A DNA stretch of 64,000 nucleotides from Phoronis australis (taxonomy: Eukaryota > Phoronida > Phoronidae): the NCBI GenBank assembly GCA_002633005.1, contig NMRA01000357.1, forward strand, positions 50,067 through 114,066, written 5' to 3'. Shown here piece after piece: positions 12,801-21,738 of this stretch; the stretch's first letter is position 1, and each line of letters starts with the position of its first letter. Position numbers and translations under genes: made by a program. A model generated the notes under the pieces. The model was not told the DNA's origin and ran no database searches. It worked only from the letters and a program-made list of their open reading frames with translations.

Positions 12801-15800
12801 CGACGCATATTTGGTCGCACAGCTGGTTAGTAAACCTTGCACATAAACCTACGCAACGACACCATGGTCAGTAAGTGATTACTAAAATCTACTAGGTGCA
12901 AAGTGTATACCTCTAAGCACACTAAACCTGTTAATCATCGGCTCATTACGACCAGCTCTTTCATTAAAACGTGCTCACATTCAGAGACACAGTTTATGTA
13001 TACTACCAACTATTTCCTGTGATGTGTCTTTTACGTTCCCTGCAACCGTTTGGCTACTAATCACATTACACATGTTCCTGAATGATCACGCATATTTTCT
13101 ATAAATTCAAATTAATAGACAAGGATAGTTTCCCCTCCTGTTGAAATGAATTCAATTGTAAACAGAGAGAACATTGCAAACGTTACTTTCGCCGTTTCCA
13201 TTTCCTCCACTTTGGCTGCCTCCGGCTCCATTCCCCTGGTTGTTCCCATTTCCTTCACCATGGCCACCTGTTTCACTTCCGGTTGTGTCGTTGGACGTCA
13301 TCAAATTACAGCAGTCCGAGAAGGTAGCAGAGCAGAGATCACCAAAGTTGGAGTCAAGTACGGACATTTCGCAAGCCAAACCTTCCTTGCCGGCCACTTG
13401 TCCGAGTTTACAACATCCGCAGCATTCCTACAGATGGCGGTGCGGTAGTTTTGTGAAACAAAATTTACATGAACCACATACATATCTAATTGTAAAGTTT
13501 CGGAAAAGAGTCTCATTTACTTGTTTTACTAGTTTATTGCACTACCTGAACGCTTTATAGACATAATCTAATTGGCAATAATAAGAGCGCAATTTTAATT
13601 CAAGTTAACGAGCAAATCTGGAACATACTTCGATAAAAGTACAGTTAAAAGCAACTGTTTGGTTTTAAGTACACGAAAACTTTTGTGAATTTACAAGAAA
13701 AACGAGTAAATGAAATTTGAAGGAAATGCGGCAAAAGTTCAGAAAATGGGATTTTAATTACAATCGAATATCTGGTTTTCTAATTAAATGTCACTGACAT
13801 TTATTTCCTGTCAGTCAGCCTCTGTTTGCCCATCGATCGGACTAAACATACCATTTCCAAAGGTGCACAACTTCTGTCTCCTTGGAGATTGTCACAGCGG
13901 CCATGTCGGATAGCATGGGCTTTCCCAGTTTCACACGACTGATTGCTTCTCGTTTCATAACAACATACTTCAATAACTGCAAGGCAGCTCATCCGATCGT
14001 CATCATTGTAATCCAAATTGAAGTCGTCCAACGGAAGATTCCGGCAATCTCCGTCTGTCTGCGTGGCAAAGTTTACCCCAAGGCTACAACACTGTTTAAC
14101 GAGCGGGAACAAGGCACCTGTAAAAAGACAAGACACGTGACCTTGATGTTATGATTGTAAGCAAAAAGAACGTCTCAAATCAGCATAACTTTTGGCGACC
14201 ATTATAACATCTGAGACAGCTCTCCCTACGCTATAGAATAAGTGTGCAATTTTTACTTAAATCATTATCGCGCTAAAGAGAAATTGGTGCTGAAAGCGCT
14301 AAAGACAATAACATGTGAAAGACGTCTCAAACAATTGAAACAAAATGTAATAACCACAGTCTGCGCATATTGCAATTATTAAATCCACGACAGTTCCCAT
14401 TTCCTCAAATAAGATGTTGCCATCTAGAAGGAGAATGAGGTACTCAATGTATTTAGCTTTGAGGTTTACATGCTACGATATCTAAACGGCAATGTTTACC
14501 AGATTAGAAGACAAAATTCACAAGTGTCTCGTTTAACAATAAGTAGGAGGGGTGAATGGTTTTCCATTGACCCTTCGCGTGAAACGACATTTTCAGGTGC
14601 GGGAACGGGCGGAAGGGGGGGGGGGGGNGGGGGGGGTGAGCATTCAAGGCGACCGGCTGGGGTGGGATGAACACTCATGGCGACCGGGGATGGGCCGGGG
14701 TGAGCATTCATGGCGACCGGGGAGCATTCATGGCGATCAGGAGGGGAGGGGTGAGGCTGGGGGCGAATTGAGGATTCATGGCGCTCGGGGGAGCAACAAG
14801 AAGCTGCGGATGCGTGAATCTGGCGAAAATGCCCAGCAATCAACAAGTGTTTACTGTGGAAAAGTAAGCCAACAGTTTAAATCGTCGACATTCCTTTGGT
14901 TCTTTAGGAAGGAACTTCACATATCACATTTCCCATGGTGAGTCTAACGCGTTGTGTTTTTAATCAAGTATTGTCCGAGTGCATCTGAGGACAAAACAAA
15001 CAGAAGGCCACAATGGCCTTCTGTGTCGTCAGATTCAAAACACATGATGCAAACTATCCCAATGTAAAGACATATATTTTGAAAGCAATGATTATGAAAC
15101 GATCTTTGTCGGAAGGCCACCACATCAGAGGTAAGTGGGAACGTGCTACCAACTCGGGCGCATGTTCAGCCACCCCAGCCATCGTATTCAGGTATATTTT
15201 GCAGTCTTGTATACCTTCTCGCGTGGCGTGTAAGCAAAAAAGAGGAGACCGTGGAGAGGGGAAGGGTCGCCGAATGAGTGGTAATTCGGGAAAGATTTTT
15301 TTATGTTATCATCTTGGTATTGTCTAGGACACCTGTCCTACTGGTTAACCCCTACGCATAACAAAGATGTCAGTCATCATTGCTTGAAACGTAGAAGAGA
15401 ACTCCCATTTTATATTTCCGGAAAGACAAGCAGGTGACCCAATAAAAAGACGAGAGGGCGTGCCAGCGACTGTTAAAACAATGTCACACGGGTGCAGTAA
15501 TTAGTTACACCGAAAGTTTTATCAATTTTATGCTTCCTAGACGTGTGCGGTCGTGCTAGACGCGTGCCACCATGCTAGATGGCAAAAACGCGTGGAGCTT
15601 ATTCAGTTGAGTTCAGAAATTGACAATTATTAAAGAAATTATGGGTGAGTATAAAGTTCAAGTTTAAAACAGTTGGTAGTCTGGCGGGCAGACGCTCGTA
15701 TATTCAAACAATGACTAAATGCAACACAAACAGGTCGCCTGAATCAGAAATAATGAGCCCTCAATCCGGGGCAACAGCACGGTTACAAAAGTGTCAGACA

Positions 15801-17570
15801 GGAAATAACCAGTCAGACTATCACCAGAACCTTTGCTTAGATTTTAAAATTAAATTGTGGTTTGGGTGACAAATTTTATGAATTCCCTGACCATTGTTCT
15901 GGTGGTCAGAGTAAAAAATGGACTTTCCTTCTATAAAATAGCGAGTCTCTTTATATTTTTGCCGTCAAACGATAATTTCAGTGGGAAACAAGTATGTCTG
16001 TAACAGTGTCAAGTACTATATGGCTGTATGAGCTTATCTCGATAGGTACTGACAATGAACCGAGTATACACAGAAGCAACATTGCGTTATTGTTTGTCAA
16101 AAAGGCCATCGTGTTTCATTAAAAGTCTCTTGATAAGACCTAAGCGGCGGGGTTGTCTAAAAATTCAAACAAGGAAGCAAATTGCAAACCTACTAGCAAC
16201 CGGATATACCAAACTCCCACGACAACCGCAGTCGACTATAAAGAATAATTTATTGCTAAGATATAATGACGGCGGACCTACGGTGCGCAAACTGTCACCA
16301 AAACAGTTCGAAAAGTATAAGATAGTTACACGTTGTACGTTCCATAAAGCAAAAAGCCCATTCTGGACACCGGCAACTGAAATCGCCAACTTCGCGATAT
16401 ATTTTGCAGCCTTGTAGGCATTCACTTTGTCACTATTAATGGATTTCAGTTTTCAATTTACACGCCCCCTCAGGCGATAATGATTATTTCTAGCACTGGG
16501 GTACGTGACAAAGACTCAACAAGTGGCCGTGTATACTGTAGAGAGTAAAATAGTCTTGTATCCTCAACTGTTCAGAATTTGATTAGCTGTTGACGTGTAT
16601 TAGAAACAATGTCCTTCTAAATTTTTAGATCACTAGAATGGCCGAGAGAAATGGGAGGTGCTGGCCCACTAAACACGCACCGTGAAAAATCTAAAGCTAT
16701 GTACGCACCCTCCGGGTCAAGCTGCATACCACGCAATAAGAAACCCCACTAGTTCCGCGGATAACGAAAGTGTGACGCATATCTTTCCTCGAGTCGGTGT
16801 CAACTAAAAGTTAAACTGAAATCCGGCAGAGTAAACTTGGCAACAAATGAAGTTCAGCCAGCAAGGTCTGCGCATTTGGCAAACACGGCGCTGTACGCGA
16901 ATGCTATGTCAATCAGCGCTACCGCCTCACACCTTAAACTCGACCACCCGGTCGGAAACATGCCAGTTCTCAGTATAAAGATATGGTATAGCATCTTTTC
17001 TCGGTAGCCCCGTGCCGTCTTAATACCCGGGTCACATTTTCAAAAGTTACCGTTGAATATCACTGATATAGCACGGTCAAGCCGAAACGTACCGGAATTT
17101 CATGAACACGTTGAAGGACCGTATTACCGATTATACAGCCACAGTCCAGTTTTTGTGACTATTGTTGCTTTGCCATTTACGGGGTGGGATTTACAATAAC
17201 AGAGCGTTTAAAGGGCGACCGCGGTCCATGGATTCCAGATTAAGTTAAGCGCTGAGGTTGATCTTTGGATATCACTTTCTCACGTATAGTGTCCCTTAAA
17301 ATGTTGAAGAGAACAGTGACACGATAATCATCTACCTATCTATACACATGCCGAGCTAGGCTTAGGTTTCTAACCCTAACACAGGCTAGACACGCATGAC
17401 TCGAACCAAACTTCAACAGGGGATGAATGGTCTCCATCAATGAATCTTAAAAATGCTCGATTCTGAGTCATTATTCCTAAAAACACCGCAGTAAAACGAG
17501 ACTTAACCTTACCTTGAGTACCAACTGCGATGATTCCGACGAGTATCATACAGACCGTCCGCAGTGCCAT
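727..17570 (-). CDS. FBLN1: Fibulin-1/2-like extracellular matrix glycoprotein, 5' part (15 coding exons, 3' end off window)
   Basis: Secreted basement-membrane and elastic-fibre glycoprotein of the fibulin-1/2 group. Coding exons, in transcript order: 17570-17513, 14117-13852, 13427-13187, 12848-12708, 12182-12054, 10296-10150, 8503-8363, 7031-6879, 4829-4698, 3531-3391, 2998-2804, 2274-2137, 1498-1358, 1260-1129, 846-727. They sum to 2275 nt (758 residues plus one base), and all junctions are GT-AG with matching phase; every EGF exon is phase 1-1. Order: signal peptide, two anaphylatoxin-like exons with CC pairs, Gly/Asn/Ser-rich linker, 12 EGF-like modules. Most EGF exons open with D-x-[DN]-E-C, the calcium-binding type. 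Several have the fibulin-1 variant in which VGSFRC is followed by a longer spacer and then CGxG. Human fibulin-1 has nine EGF modules and fibulin-2 eleven, so this array is longer. The C-terminal fibulin domain lies outside. FBLN1 rather than FBLN2 is favoured by linkage to ataxin-10, which is an inference. Confidence 0.9.
1129..1260 (-). CDS. FBLN1: Fibulin-like exon 14: calcium-binding EGF module
   Basis: Opens with the slightly unusual DDDEC and contains CLNVAGSYRCVCKEGF. Six cysteines. The acceptor is TTCTAG and the donor CGG|GTGAGT. Confidence 0.9.
1358..1498 (-). CDS. FBLN1: Fibulin-like exon 13: calcium-binding EGF module
   Basis: Opens with DIDEC and contains CVNERGSYKCKCPQGYRL. Six cysteines, standard spacing, beta-hydroxylation consensus present, phase 1-1. 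Confidence 0.9.
2137..2274 (-). CDS. FBLN1: Fibulin-like exon 12: calcium-binding EGF module
   Basis: Opens with DIDEC and contains CENTRGAFRCVNTLSCYEGF. Six cysteines, phase 1-1. Confidence 0.9.
2804..2998 (-). CDS. FBLN1: Fibulin-like exon 11: extended EGF module
   Basis: Opens with DVDEC and has eight cysteines: a six-cysteine EGF, then about 18 extra residues with a second C-P-R-G turn (VTCPRGMRANSEFNC). At 195 nt it is the longest EGF exon here, yet it keeps phase 1-1. The extra Cys pair may form its own loop. Confidence 0.85.
3391..3531 (-). CDS. FBLN1: Fibulin-like exon 10: calcium-binding EGF module
   Basis: Opens with DINEC. CVNTVGSYYCRRTVSCGTGY is almost the signature of the second EGF of vertebrate fibulin-1. 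Phase 1-1, consensus donor TTG|GTAAGT. Confidence 0.92.
4270..4535. mobile_element. MITE family 1 copy (termini TGCGCGCACCC)
   Basis: Starts with CATGCGCGCACCC and ends with GCTGGGTGCGCGCATG, inverted relative to each other. The interior has a G-run and TTGGCGAAGTGGGCAAAAAG, shared in inverted orientation with the copy near 9.8 kb. The flanks GCCATCTC and GCATCTTC resemble an imperfect 8-bp target duplication. Confidence 0.6.
4698..4829 (-). CDS. FBLN1: Fibulin-like exon 9: calcium-binding EGF module
   Basis: Opens with DINEC and has the standard CLNTIGSFLCRCFRGY layout, which fits the consensus for Asp/Asn beta-hydroxylation (C-x-[DN]-x4-[FY]-x-C-x-C). Phase 1-1. Confidence 0.88.
5154..5229. 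repeat. Short hairpin / MITE relic
   Basis: The arms at about 5154-5180 and 5203-5229 are inverted copies sharing GGGACACCGATTAA with few mismatches, around a ~22-base centre. It lies in a fibulin intron. Probably the shell of a small DNA transposon. Confidence 0.55.
6879..7031 (-). CDS. FBLN1: Fibulin-like exon 8: calcium-binding EGF module
   Basis: Opens with DINEC and contains CINTVGSYRCEDG. Six cysteines, phase 1-1, donor GAAG|GTATTG. Confidence 0.88.
8363..8503 (-). CDS. FBLN1: Fibulin-like exon 7: calcium-binding EGF module
   Basis: Opens with DIDEC and contains CVNTVGSFRCENMDTCGDG. Six cysteines, phase 1-1, donor GAAG|GTAACG. Confidence 0.88.
9282..9345. mobile_element. hAT-like element terminus (solo end)
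   Basis: CATTGGCGGATTTAGAGG followed by a nine-G run matches the termini at 21.1 and 42.2 kb. No matching right end is clear, so this is a fragment. Confidence 0.35.
9770..10035. mobile_element. MITE family 1 copy
   Basis: Starts CATGCGCGCACCCAGCC and ends CACTGGGCGTGCGCGTG, with an internal GCCAAGTGGGGG tract and G-runs. It lies in a fibulin intron between exons 6 and 7. The right terminus is mutated. Confidence 0.55.
10150..10296 (-). CDS. FBLN1: Fibulin-like exon 6: calcium-binding EGF module
   Basis: Opens with DIDEC and carries CVNTVGSFRCEDSGSLGTC, the long C4-C5 spacer variant found in fibulin-1. Six cysteines. Flanked by TTTCCAG and GAAG|GTAATA. Confidence 0.9.
10680..11740 (+). repeat. 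Modular repeat with CTCF-core-like motifs, copy 1
   Basis: Degenerate modules carrying motifs such as GCCACTTGGTGGCGTG, CCACAAGGAGGCGCCAC and CATTAGGGGGGCC, each followed by an AGTCG-GTCCGAAAA-type segment and a CCAAATTTCA-type segment. Ends with ACATATAAATATGTGGGCCC then ATAAAA. It lies in the fibulin intron between exons 5 and 6. The same family recurs at 29.3, 31.8 and 34.8 kb. No reading frame. Confidence 0.6.
12054..12182 (-). CDS. FBLN1: Fibulin-like exon 5: EGF-like module 2
   Basis: A six-cysteine module (NPCDQICKDSG, then ECSCNAGYSL) very like the first EGF of human fibulin-1 (PCKQQCRDTG...CSCFVGYQL). No calcium motif. Phase 1 at both ends. Confidence 0.85.
12300..12670. repeat. Degenerate ~120-170 bp repeat, about three units
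   Basis: GAATAAGCAGTG or GAATAAGCAGCG recurs at about 12340, 12495 and 12650, each with related flanks (TTTCATCCGGCAC / TTTCGTCAGGAAC). Fibulin intron 4, origin unknown. Confidence 0.4.
12708..12848 (-). CDS. FBLN1: Fibulin-like exon 4: EGF-like module 1
   Basis: A six-cysteine module containing CDQICVD and FRCECERGYEL, with phase 1 at both ends. It lacks the D-x-[DN]-E-C calcium motif, as expected for the first EGF of fibulins. Confidence 0.8.
13187..13427 (-). CDS. FBLN1: Fibulin-like exon 3: anaphylatoxin-like module 2 plus Gly/Asn/Ser-rich linker
   Basis: The acceptor TGTAG|GAATGC gives ECCGCC at the start, and SDCCN closes the module, matching the fibulin-1 pattern CCxCC...CC. The last ~35 residues are a low-complexity linker of Gly, Asn, Ser, Gln and Glu in place of the acidic linker of human fibulin-1. 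The exon ends GAAA|GTAACG in phase 1. Confidence 0.85.
13852..14117 (-). CDS. FBLN1: Fibulin-like exon 2: anaphylatoxin-like module 1
   Basis: The exon starts after a pyrimidine-rich AG and ends ATG|GTATGT in phase 0. It encodes KQCCSLGVNFA, then a six-cysteine region ending near VCCYE, aligning by eye with the first anaphylatoxin-like repeats of fibulin-1. An acidic stretch (DDFNLDYNDDD) sits in the middle. A 3.4-kb intron (14118-17512) separates it from exon 1. Confidence 0.85.
14118..17512 (-). other. Fibulin intron 1
   Basis: 3.4 kb between the signal-peptide exon and the first anaphylatoxin exon. Open frames here (for example 120 codons at 16055-16417) show no recognisable domain or splice context. 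Apart from the VNTR nothing is supported. Confidence 0.6.
14590..14790 (+). repeat. G-rich VNTR
   Basis: A G-run interrupted by an N at 14628, then repeats of GAGCATTCATGGCGACCGGG in varied form. It lies in fibulin intron 1 and likely marks a sequencing or contig break at the homopolymer. Confidence 0.6.
17513..17570 (-). CDS. FBLN1: Fibulin-like exon 1: signal peptide
   Basis: ATG at 17570 opens a hydrophobic leader (MALRTVCMILVGIIAVGTQ), and the exon ends at CAAG|GTAAGG in phase 1. An in-frame GTG 27 bases upstream is not needed. The phase fits exon 2 exactly, giving Gly at the junction, the probable signal-peptidase region. Confidence 0.8.
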
Positions 17571-18429
17571 TTTCACTTCCCAGCTGCTCCGAGACACTTA
17601 GCAAATGCGATGATGGAATTTTGTTCAGGGCGACTACCCCCAGACTGCGGTCAAGCGTCAACAAAGTCTCGCACACATAACAGATGGAATCCATACAATG
17701 CCGAATAGATACGCATTGTGTTTAACTAAACACCCCCTAATCATCGCATCCAAAAACATTGCCTTTGAACGTACAATAAGATAAAGGTCAAGCGCACTTT
17801 GTTACAAAGGGGCGTGCTCACGGCCAGGAATTGTTTGCTTTTATTCTCAGACAACTTAGAAGTAAGCGGCGTTCTTGAAATGGATTTTACTGCAACGGAG
17901 TTAGGATTCTAGGAAACTACAATAGGCTTAAATAAACACGACAGTTTGCCTTCAAATTTATTTTGTAATAGGTTGCGGAAACACCAAATCCCAGGCGCCA
18001 AGCACCACAGTTATCAAAACCACGGAGTATTTAAAACGGATACCTTCAATAGACTGGGCATGGAGCAGTGTGGTGCATTATCCACAGGTACTTCAAATGC
18101 ATAAGATGGTTGCAATCCCACGTGACTACTAGGTTTTAGAGTAGACAACTTCTTCATAGTTATAGCTAGGTTGTTTGGTTTTTATTACGACAAAAACTTT
18201 TGCATAGATACAAGTAGGCCTATACACAACACACCACTGTGCAAAAAAGAAAAAGAAAAATGATTGTTACTCCCAAGTTATAAGCATTTAAAAAGTAATT
18301 TAATTTCTGTTCTGGCATCTGGTCAATTCTCCGGTTCCCGTCATATTTCAAAAACACACTCTAATCCTCCCTTTTGTTTGTATCATCAAATTCCTGTATA
18401 TTTAAAGAAGCACTTCTACTTTAAAGCAC

Positions 18430-18706
18430 ACTCTCAAAAGATTAAGACATATCAAATTAGATTTGACGTTAGCAAATTTTGTTTTAAAAATGAAAAAAGA
18501 GTTTGTAAAAGAAACCAGTTCAAAATTCCATTCCGTTCATTTTGAAGACCAAATCTTGTTGTGATTTTGTTTATTTCAACATTTACTCGCATTGCAGTCG
18601 TTAACCAAAGACGAGCCCCATGCCACAAAGATTTAACATATTCACATCCAAAGAATAAATGTTTTAAAGTCACGGGAAAAGTAAAAGTACAAGCATTTGA
18701 GTCCAT
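18430..18706 (-). mobile_element. LINE ORF2 C-terminal remnant (zf-RVT-like)
   Basis: The minus-strand frame carries TLKHLFFGCEYVKSLW, matching the P-E-T-x-x-H-L-F-x-x-C...W zinc-binding tail after the reverse transcriptase of L1/Tx1-type non-LTR elements. The following ~60 residues (VNKI..FGL..LLQTLFSF) also fit that tail. The frame is broken at its end, with apparent continuation in another frame. A dead element. Confidence 0.6.
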
Positions 18707-19260
18707 GTATTAATTTCAATCTTATTTCAAAACAATTAATAGGTAGAATGAAGCAGGCGGAACTGCCAAAAAAGTAATTTGGGTCATTCGTACATTCATG
18801 TGGAAGTTAAATTCCGATATCCCTTTTTCGTCAAAATTATACTTTTTAGAGAAAAAGGTAAAAGTGGTCCATATACATTTTTAAGAATCAAATTTTTGAA
18901 AAACGTATTCAAACATTTTTCACGGCACTAAAACTTGAATAATATTTGAGAAAGCTGGCATTGACCTAACGAATCGTCTGGAAACTTTCAAACCTGTAAA
19001 AATACCAATCTCATCTAAAAAAATCGTTAAAAAAATACCTCTTTAACGAATGACCCACAACTGCAAGGGCTGTTTTTCACCATATTTGCGTTGATCCACA
19101 CATTGATTGACGCCGCATCTTCGTGTCCTGAAATATTTTGTTTATGTACTAAAATGCTTCGATATTGGAAGCATTCTTTCCAAAAGCAGTTACCGTTATC
19201 TAATCTTGTTAACCTATAACCTCCTTAGCTCAGCATTCTATTTCACGGAATACATTGTAT

Positions 19261-19410
19261 GCGCGCACTCAGCCTTCAATATGGGGGGCTCGTCTCGAAT
19301 TCCTGACGTTGTGGACATTTTGCTCACAAATGAATGGGAGGACTAAAANCCCATCTTCCCGGACTTTTTGTTTGAGGAGCCCCCCCCGAGCCCCCCTGGG
19401 TGCGCGCATG
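19261..19410. mobile_element. MITE family 1 copy with 8-bp direct repeat
   Basis: The termini GCGCGCACTCAGCC and CCTGGGTGCGCGCATG are inverted. The octamer CATTGTAT lies exactly at both sides (19253-19260 and 19411-19418), as expected for a target-site duplication of the hAT type. A single N at 19349 lies inside. About 150 bp, no coding capacity. Confidence 0.7.
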
Positions 19411-19739
19411 CATTGTATTTAGAATTCGATGGACTGAATTCATGTTAACATAATTCATCTGATGTTCGATGGACTGAACTTCATGATTGTTCCGAAGTAT
19501 CTCATCAAGTGTAGACTGCTTGGAAAACTGGATCGCGTGATCAAAAGAAGAAAAACTCGTCACAGACAACAAACTTGAATGTAACACTGGATCCAAGGAC
19601 GTCGCCAGGAAAGGGAAAACGTGGTCACGGACTGATTAGATTAACCTACTTTGTGAAATTTTACGACATTTTATTCGTCGAAATTCAAACATTTAATCAA
19701 TATACTCATTATTATATCCAAATCAAATTGTGTTGTTTC

Positions 19740-20284
19740 AACCACCTACCGGCAAGATAGTCACCACGTGACACACCGTCAAAAACTGTTTCAAATTCCA
19801 TCATCACAATATAGTACTTTTGATCCAAAATATATCCTTCGTCTTCAGTTTCTATAGCATATATCAACTTGTTGAAAAAGTTCCTTGATTCTATTTTACA
19901 CAAATATTTGGTCGGGCGATCCCCTCTTTCAATCCAATTCGTTCTTGATCAGACAACATAACCCTTCAAAGTCTCTCTTCTTGATTCTTGTAAACTGTCT
20001 GGTCTTTTTTCTTTTAAAGTCGTTAGATCATCTTCATAGAAGTGCTCTTTGCTTTCCAGCCTCTTCTGAATTACGTTCAGGATGAAGTTCTTCTCCTTTC
20101 TCATTGAGTACGGTCCACGGTAATGCTGCGGATTTCCATAAACAAGCCGTCTAAGAACAACTGGCCATTGATTACGAGTATTGAATTTTATTGCTAGAAA
20201 CTCTATTGGTAATTGAAAACTAGAACAACATACTGATGTTTTTCCTGAGTAATTTTCTTTAATCTCAGTGTTCAGTATATTCAA
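19740..20284 (-). mobile_element. LINE ORF2 linker remnant upstream of reverse transcriptase
   Basis: The minus-strand frame reads SRTNWIERGDRPTKYLCKIE then SRNFFNKLI, the classic R-x-x-W-x-E-x-G-E-x-P-T-K-Y-F region between endonuclease and RT in L1/Tx1 elements. A TGA interrupts the frame directly before it, where CGA (Arg) would be expected. It is in the same orientation as the 18.4-kb fragment, so both are probably one deleted element. Confidence 0.65.
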
Positions 20285-21107
20285 ACAGAGAAATGTTGAA
20301 TTTCAAAATGCCTTTCCCTCTTAAAATTTAAGGCTCAAATGCACACCTGAATGATGTGATCTGTAAACTACTTGTTACGTTAATTTTACACAATGAAGCA
20401 TTTTTTTGAAACTTAGAAAAAGTCCAGTCTCGCCTGGTTTATAGAAGTTTTTCGTCCGCTAGACTGGTCAAGAGGTGGTTAATTGCCTGCGATTTTCATC
20501 ATAGCCCACGCAAATGTACTTGAACATAATGAATCCTGAAGGAATGGAGACTTCGGATACCTATTCTGTTTTTGCTTGTGTTTCTATTCGGTAATACAAT
20601 GCCCTGCATTAAATTAAACCTTAGTTAAAAAAGCATTTCTGAAATAACAGGAAAATTCCCTCTGTAATTGGACTTGATGCGCTAAAGCATTCAGAAAATG
20701 AGTAGGCAACACATACCGTATGATTATAAGTATTTAGGACGTCAAATCTTTTCCCGGAATCTCCAAACTCTATAGAGACGTATCTTGTGTTCATATCTAC
20801 GGGGAACGGAAAATTTCAAAAAATATTTTCGAGTTCGACTTCACGAGATCATGCTCAAAGAATCATAAATGACACGTGACAGCCGGTGAAAAGTCTGGTC
20901 TCAAGCTAGAACTGTGAGTTCTTTCCAAGTTCAGAAGTTGCACCAATTTTGAGTAATGAATAATTTGAGACCAATTTCATAAGTGGTTTAAAATTAAAGA
21001 AACGTTTTTGAAAACAAAAGCGTGTACGTCCTGCCACTTTAAGGCTAAAGATCTGACTTCAGTGACTTCTAATGATAATAAAGCGTTTCTTCCAGGAACT
21101 GGGATAA

Positions 21108-21738
21108 AAAGGGCGGATTTAGGAGGGGAGGTCCCGCTATAATGACGACTAAAAACGTTGGCATGCCGTCAGGACTACGGGGTTCATTCTTCCCTGGGAA
21201 ATATGCGGTTGGGCCTCCTCAGTGACCCGCTTGTGAAATTTATTTCAAAAACAGTCCGTACATTGTTACAAGGAATTTTCCAGCGATAACCAGCATTTGA
21301 CACTTTAAAACTGTCATTTCAGAGTTGCGCAACCAATGAGCGCATTATTGTGTAGAGCGACGCTCGATGATGATAAAATGGCAAAAACGAATGTACTTTT
21401 GCTCTCTTAGAAAATAAGCAACATTCAGGGACGGATGCAGGATTTTGAGTTGGGGGGCGAGGCACAGGAATAAGCAGCATTTCGGCAGATGCGCGCGGCC
21501 AGCCTAAAATCTGGGGATGCAGGGGTCTTGAATACTTGGGTTTGCGGACCTGTTGACTAAAAAAAGGTAAACGGGGTTTATTCAGAGCCTATGCGTTGTT
21601 TATTCACTCCCCAAGCCCCCCTGGTTGCGCGCATGTGCTAGTCGGCAGTTCGCACCCGAACTCACAAATGGGATCTGGTAGAATTTTAGGGGGGGGGCAC
21701 CGCCCCCTTGGCTCCCCCCTAAATCCGCCACTGACATT
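21108..21738. mobile_element. hAT-like non-autonomous element (termini GGCGGATTTAGG)
   Basis: The left end GGGCGGATTTAGGAGGGG and the right end CCCCTAAATCCGCCACTG are inverted copies. G-rich interior with no transposase frame. The terminus type (CAGTGGCGGAT...) is that of widespread animal hAT MITEs; family assignment is from general knowledge. Confidence 0.5.
21487..21642. mobile_element. MITE family 1 copy nested in a larger element
   Basis: Starts ATGCGCGCGGCCAGCC and ends CCTGGTTGCGCGCATG. TCGGCAG occurs just before it and again shortly after it. It sits inside the larger GGCGGATTTAGG-ended element at 21108-21738. Confidence 0.5.

Noticed and set aside
13174-13560. 128-codon Pro/Phe/Leu-rich plus-strand frame
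   Set aside because: Antisense shadow of fibulin exon 3 and its Gly-rich linker.
16055-16417. 120-codon plus-strand frame in fibulin intron 1
   Set aside because: No recognisable domain, the opposite strand is also open, and there is no transcript signal; likely chance.
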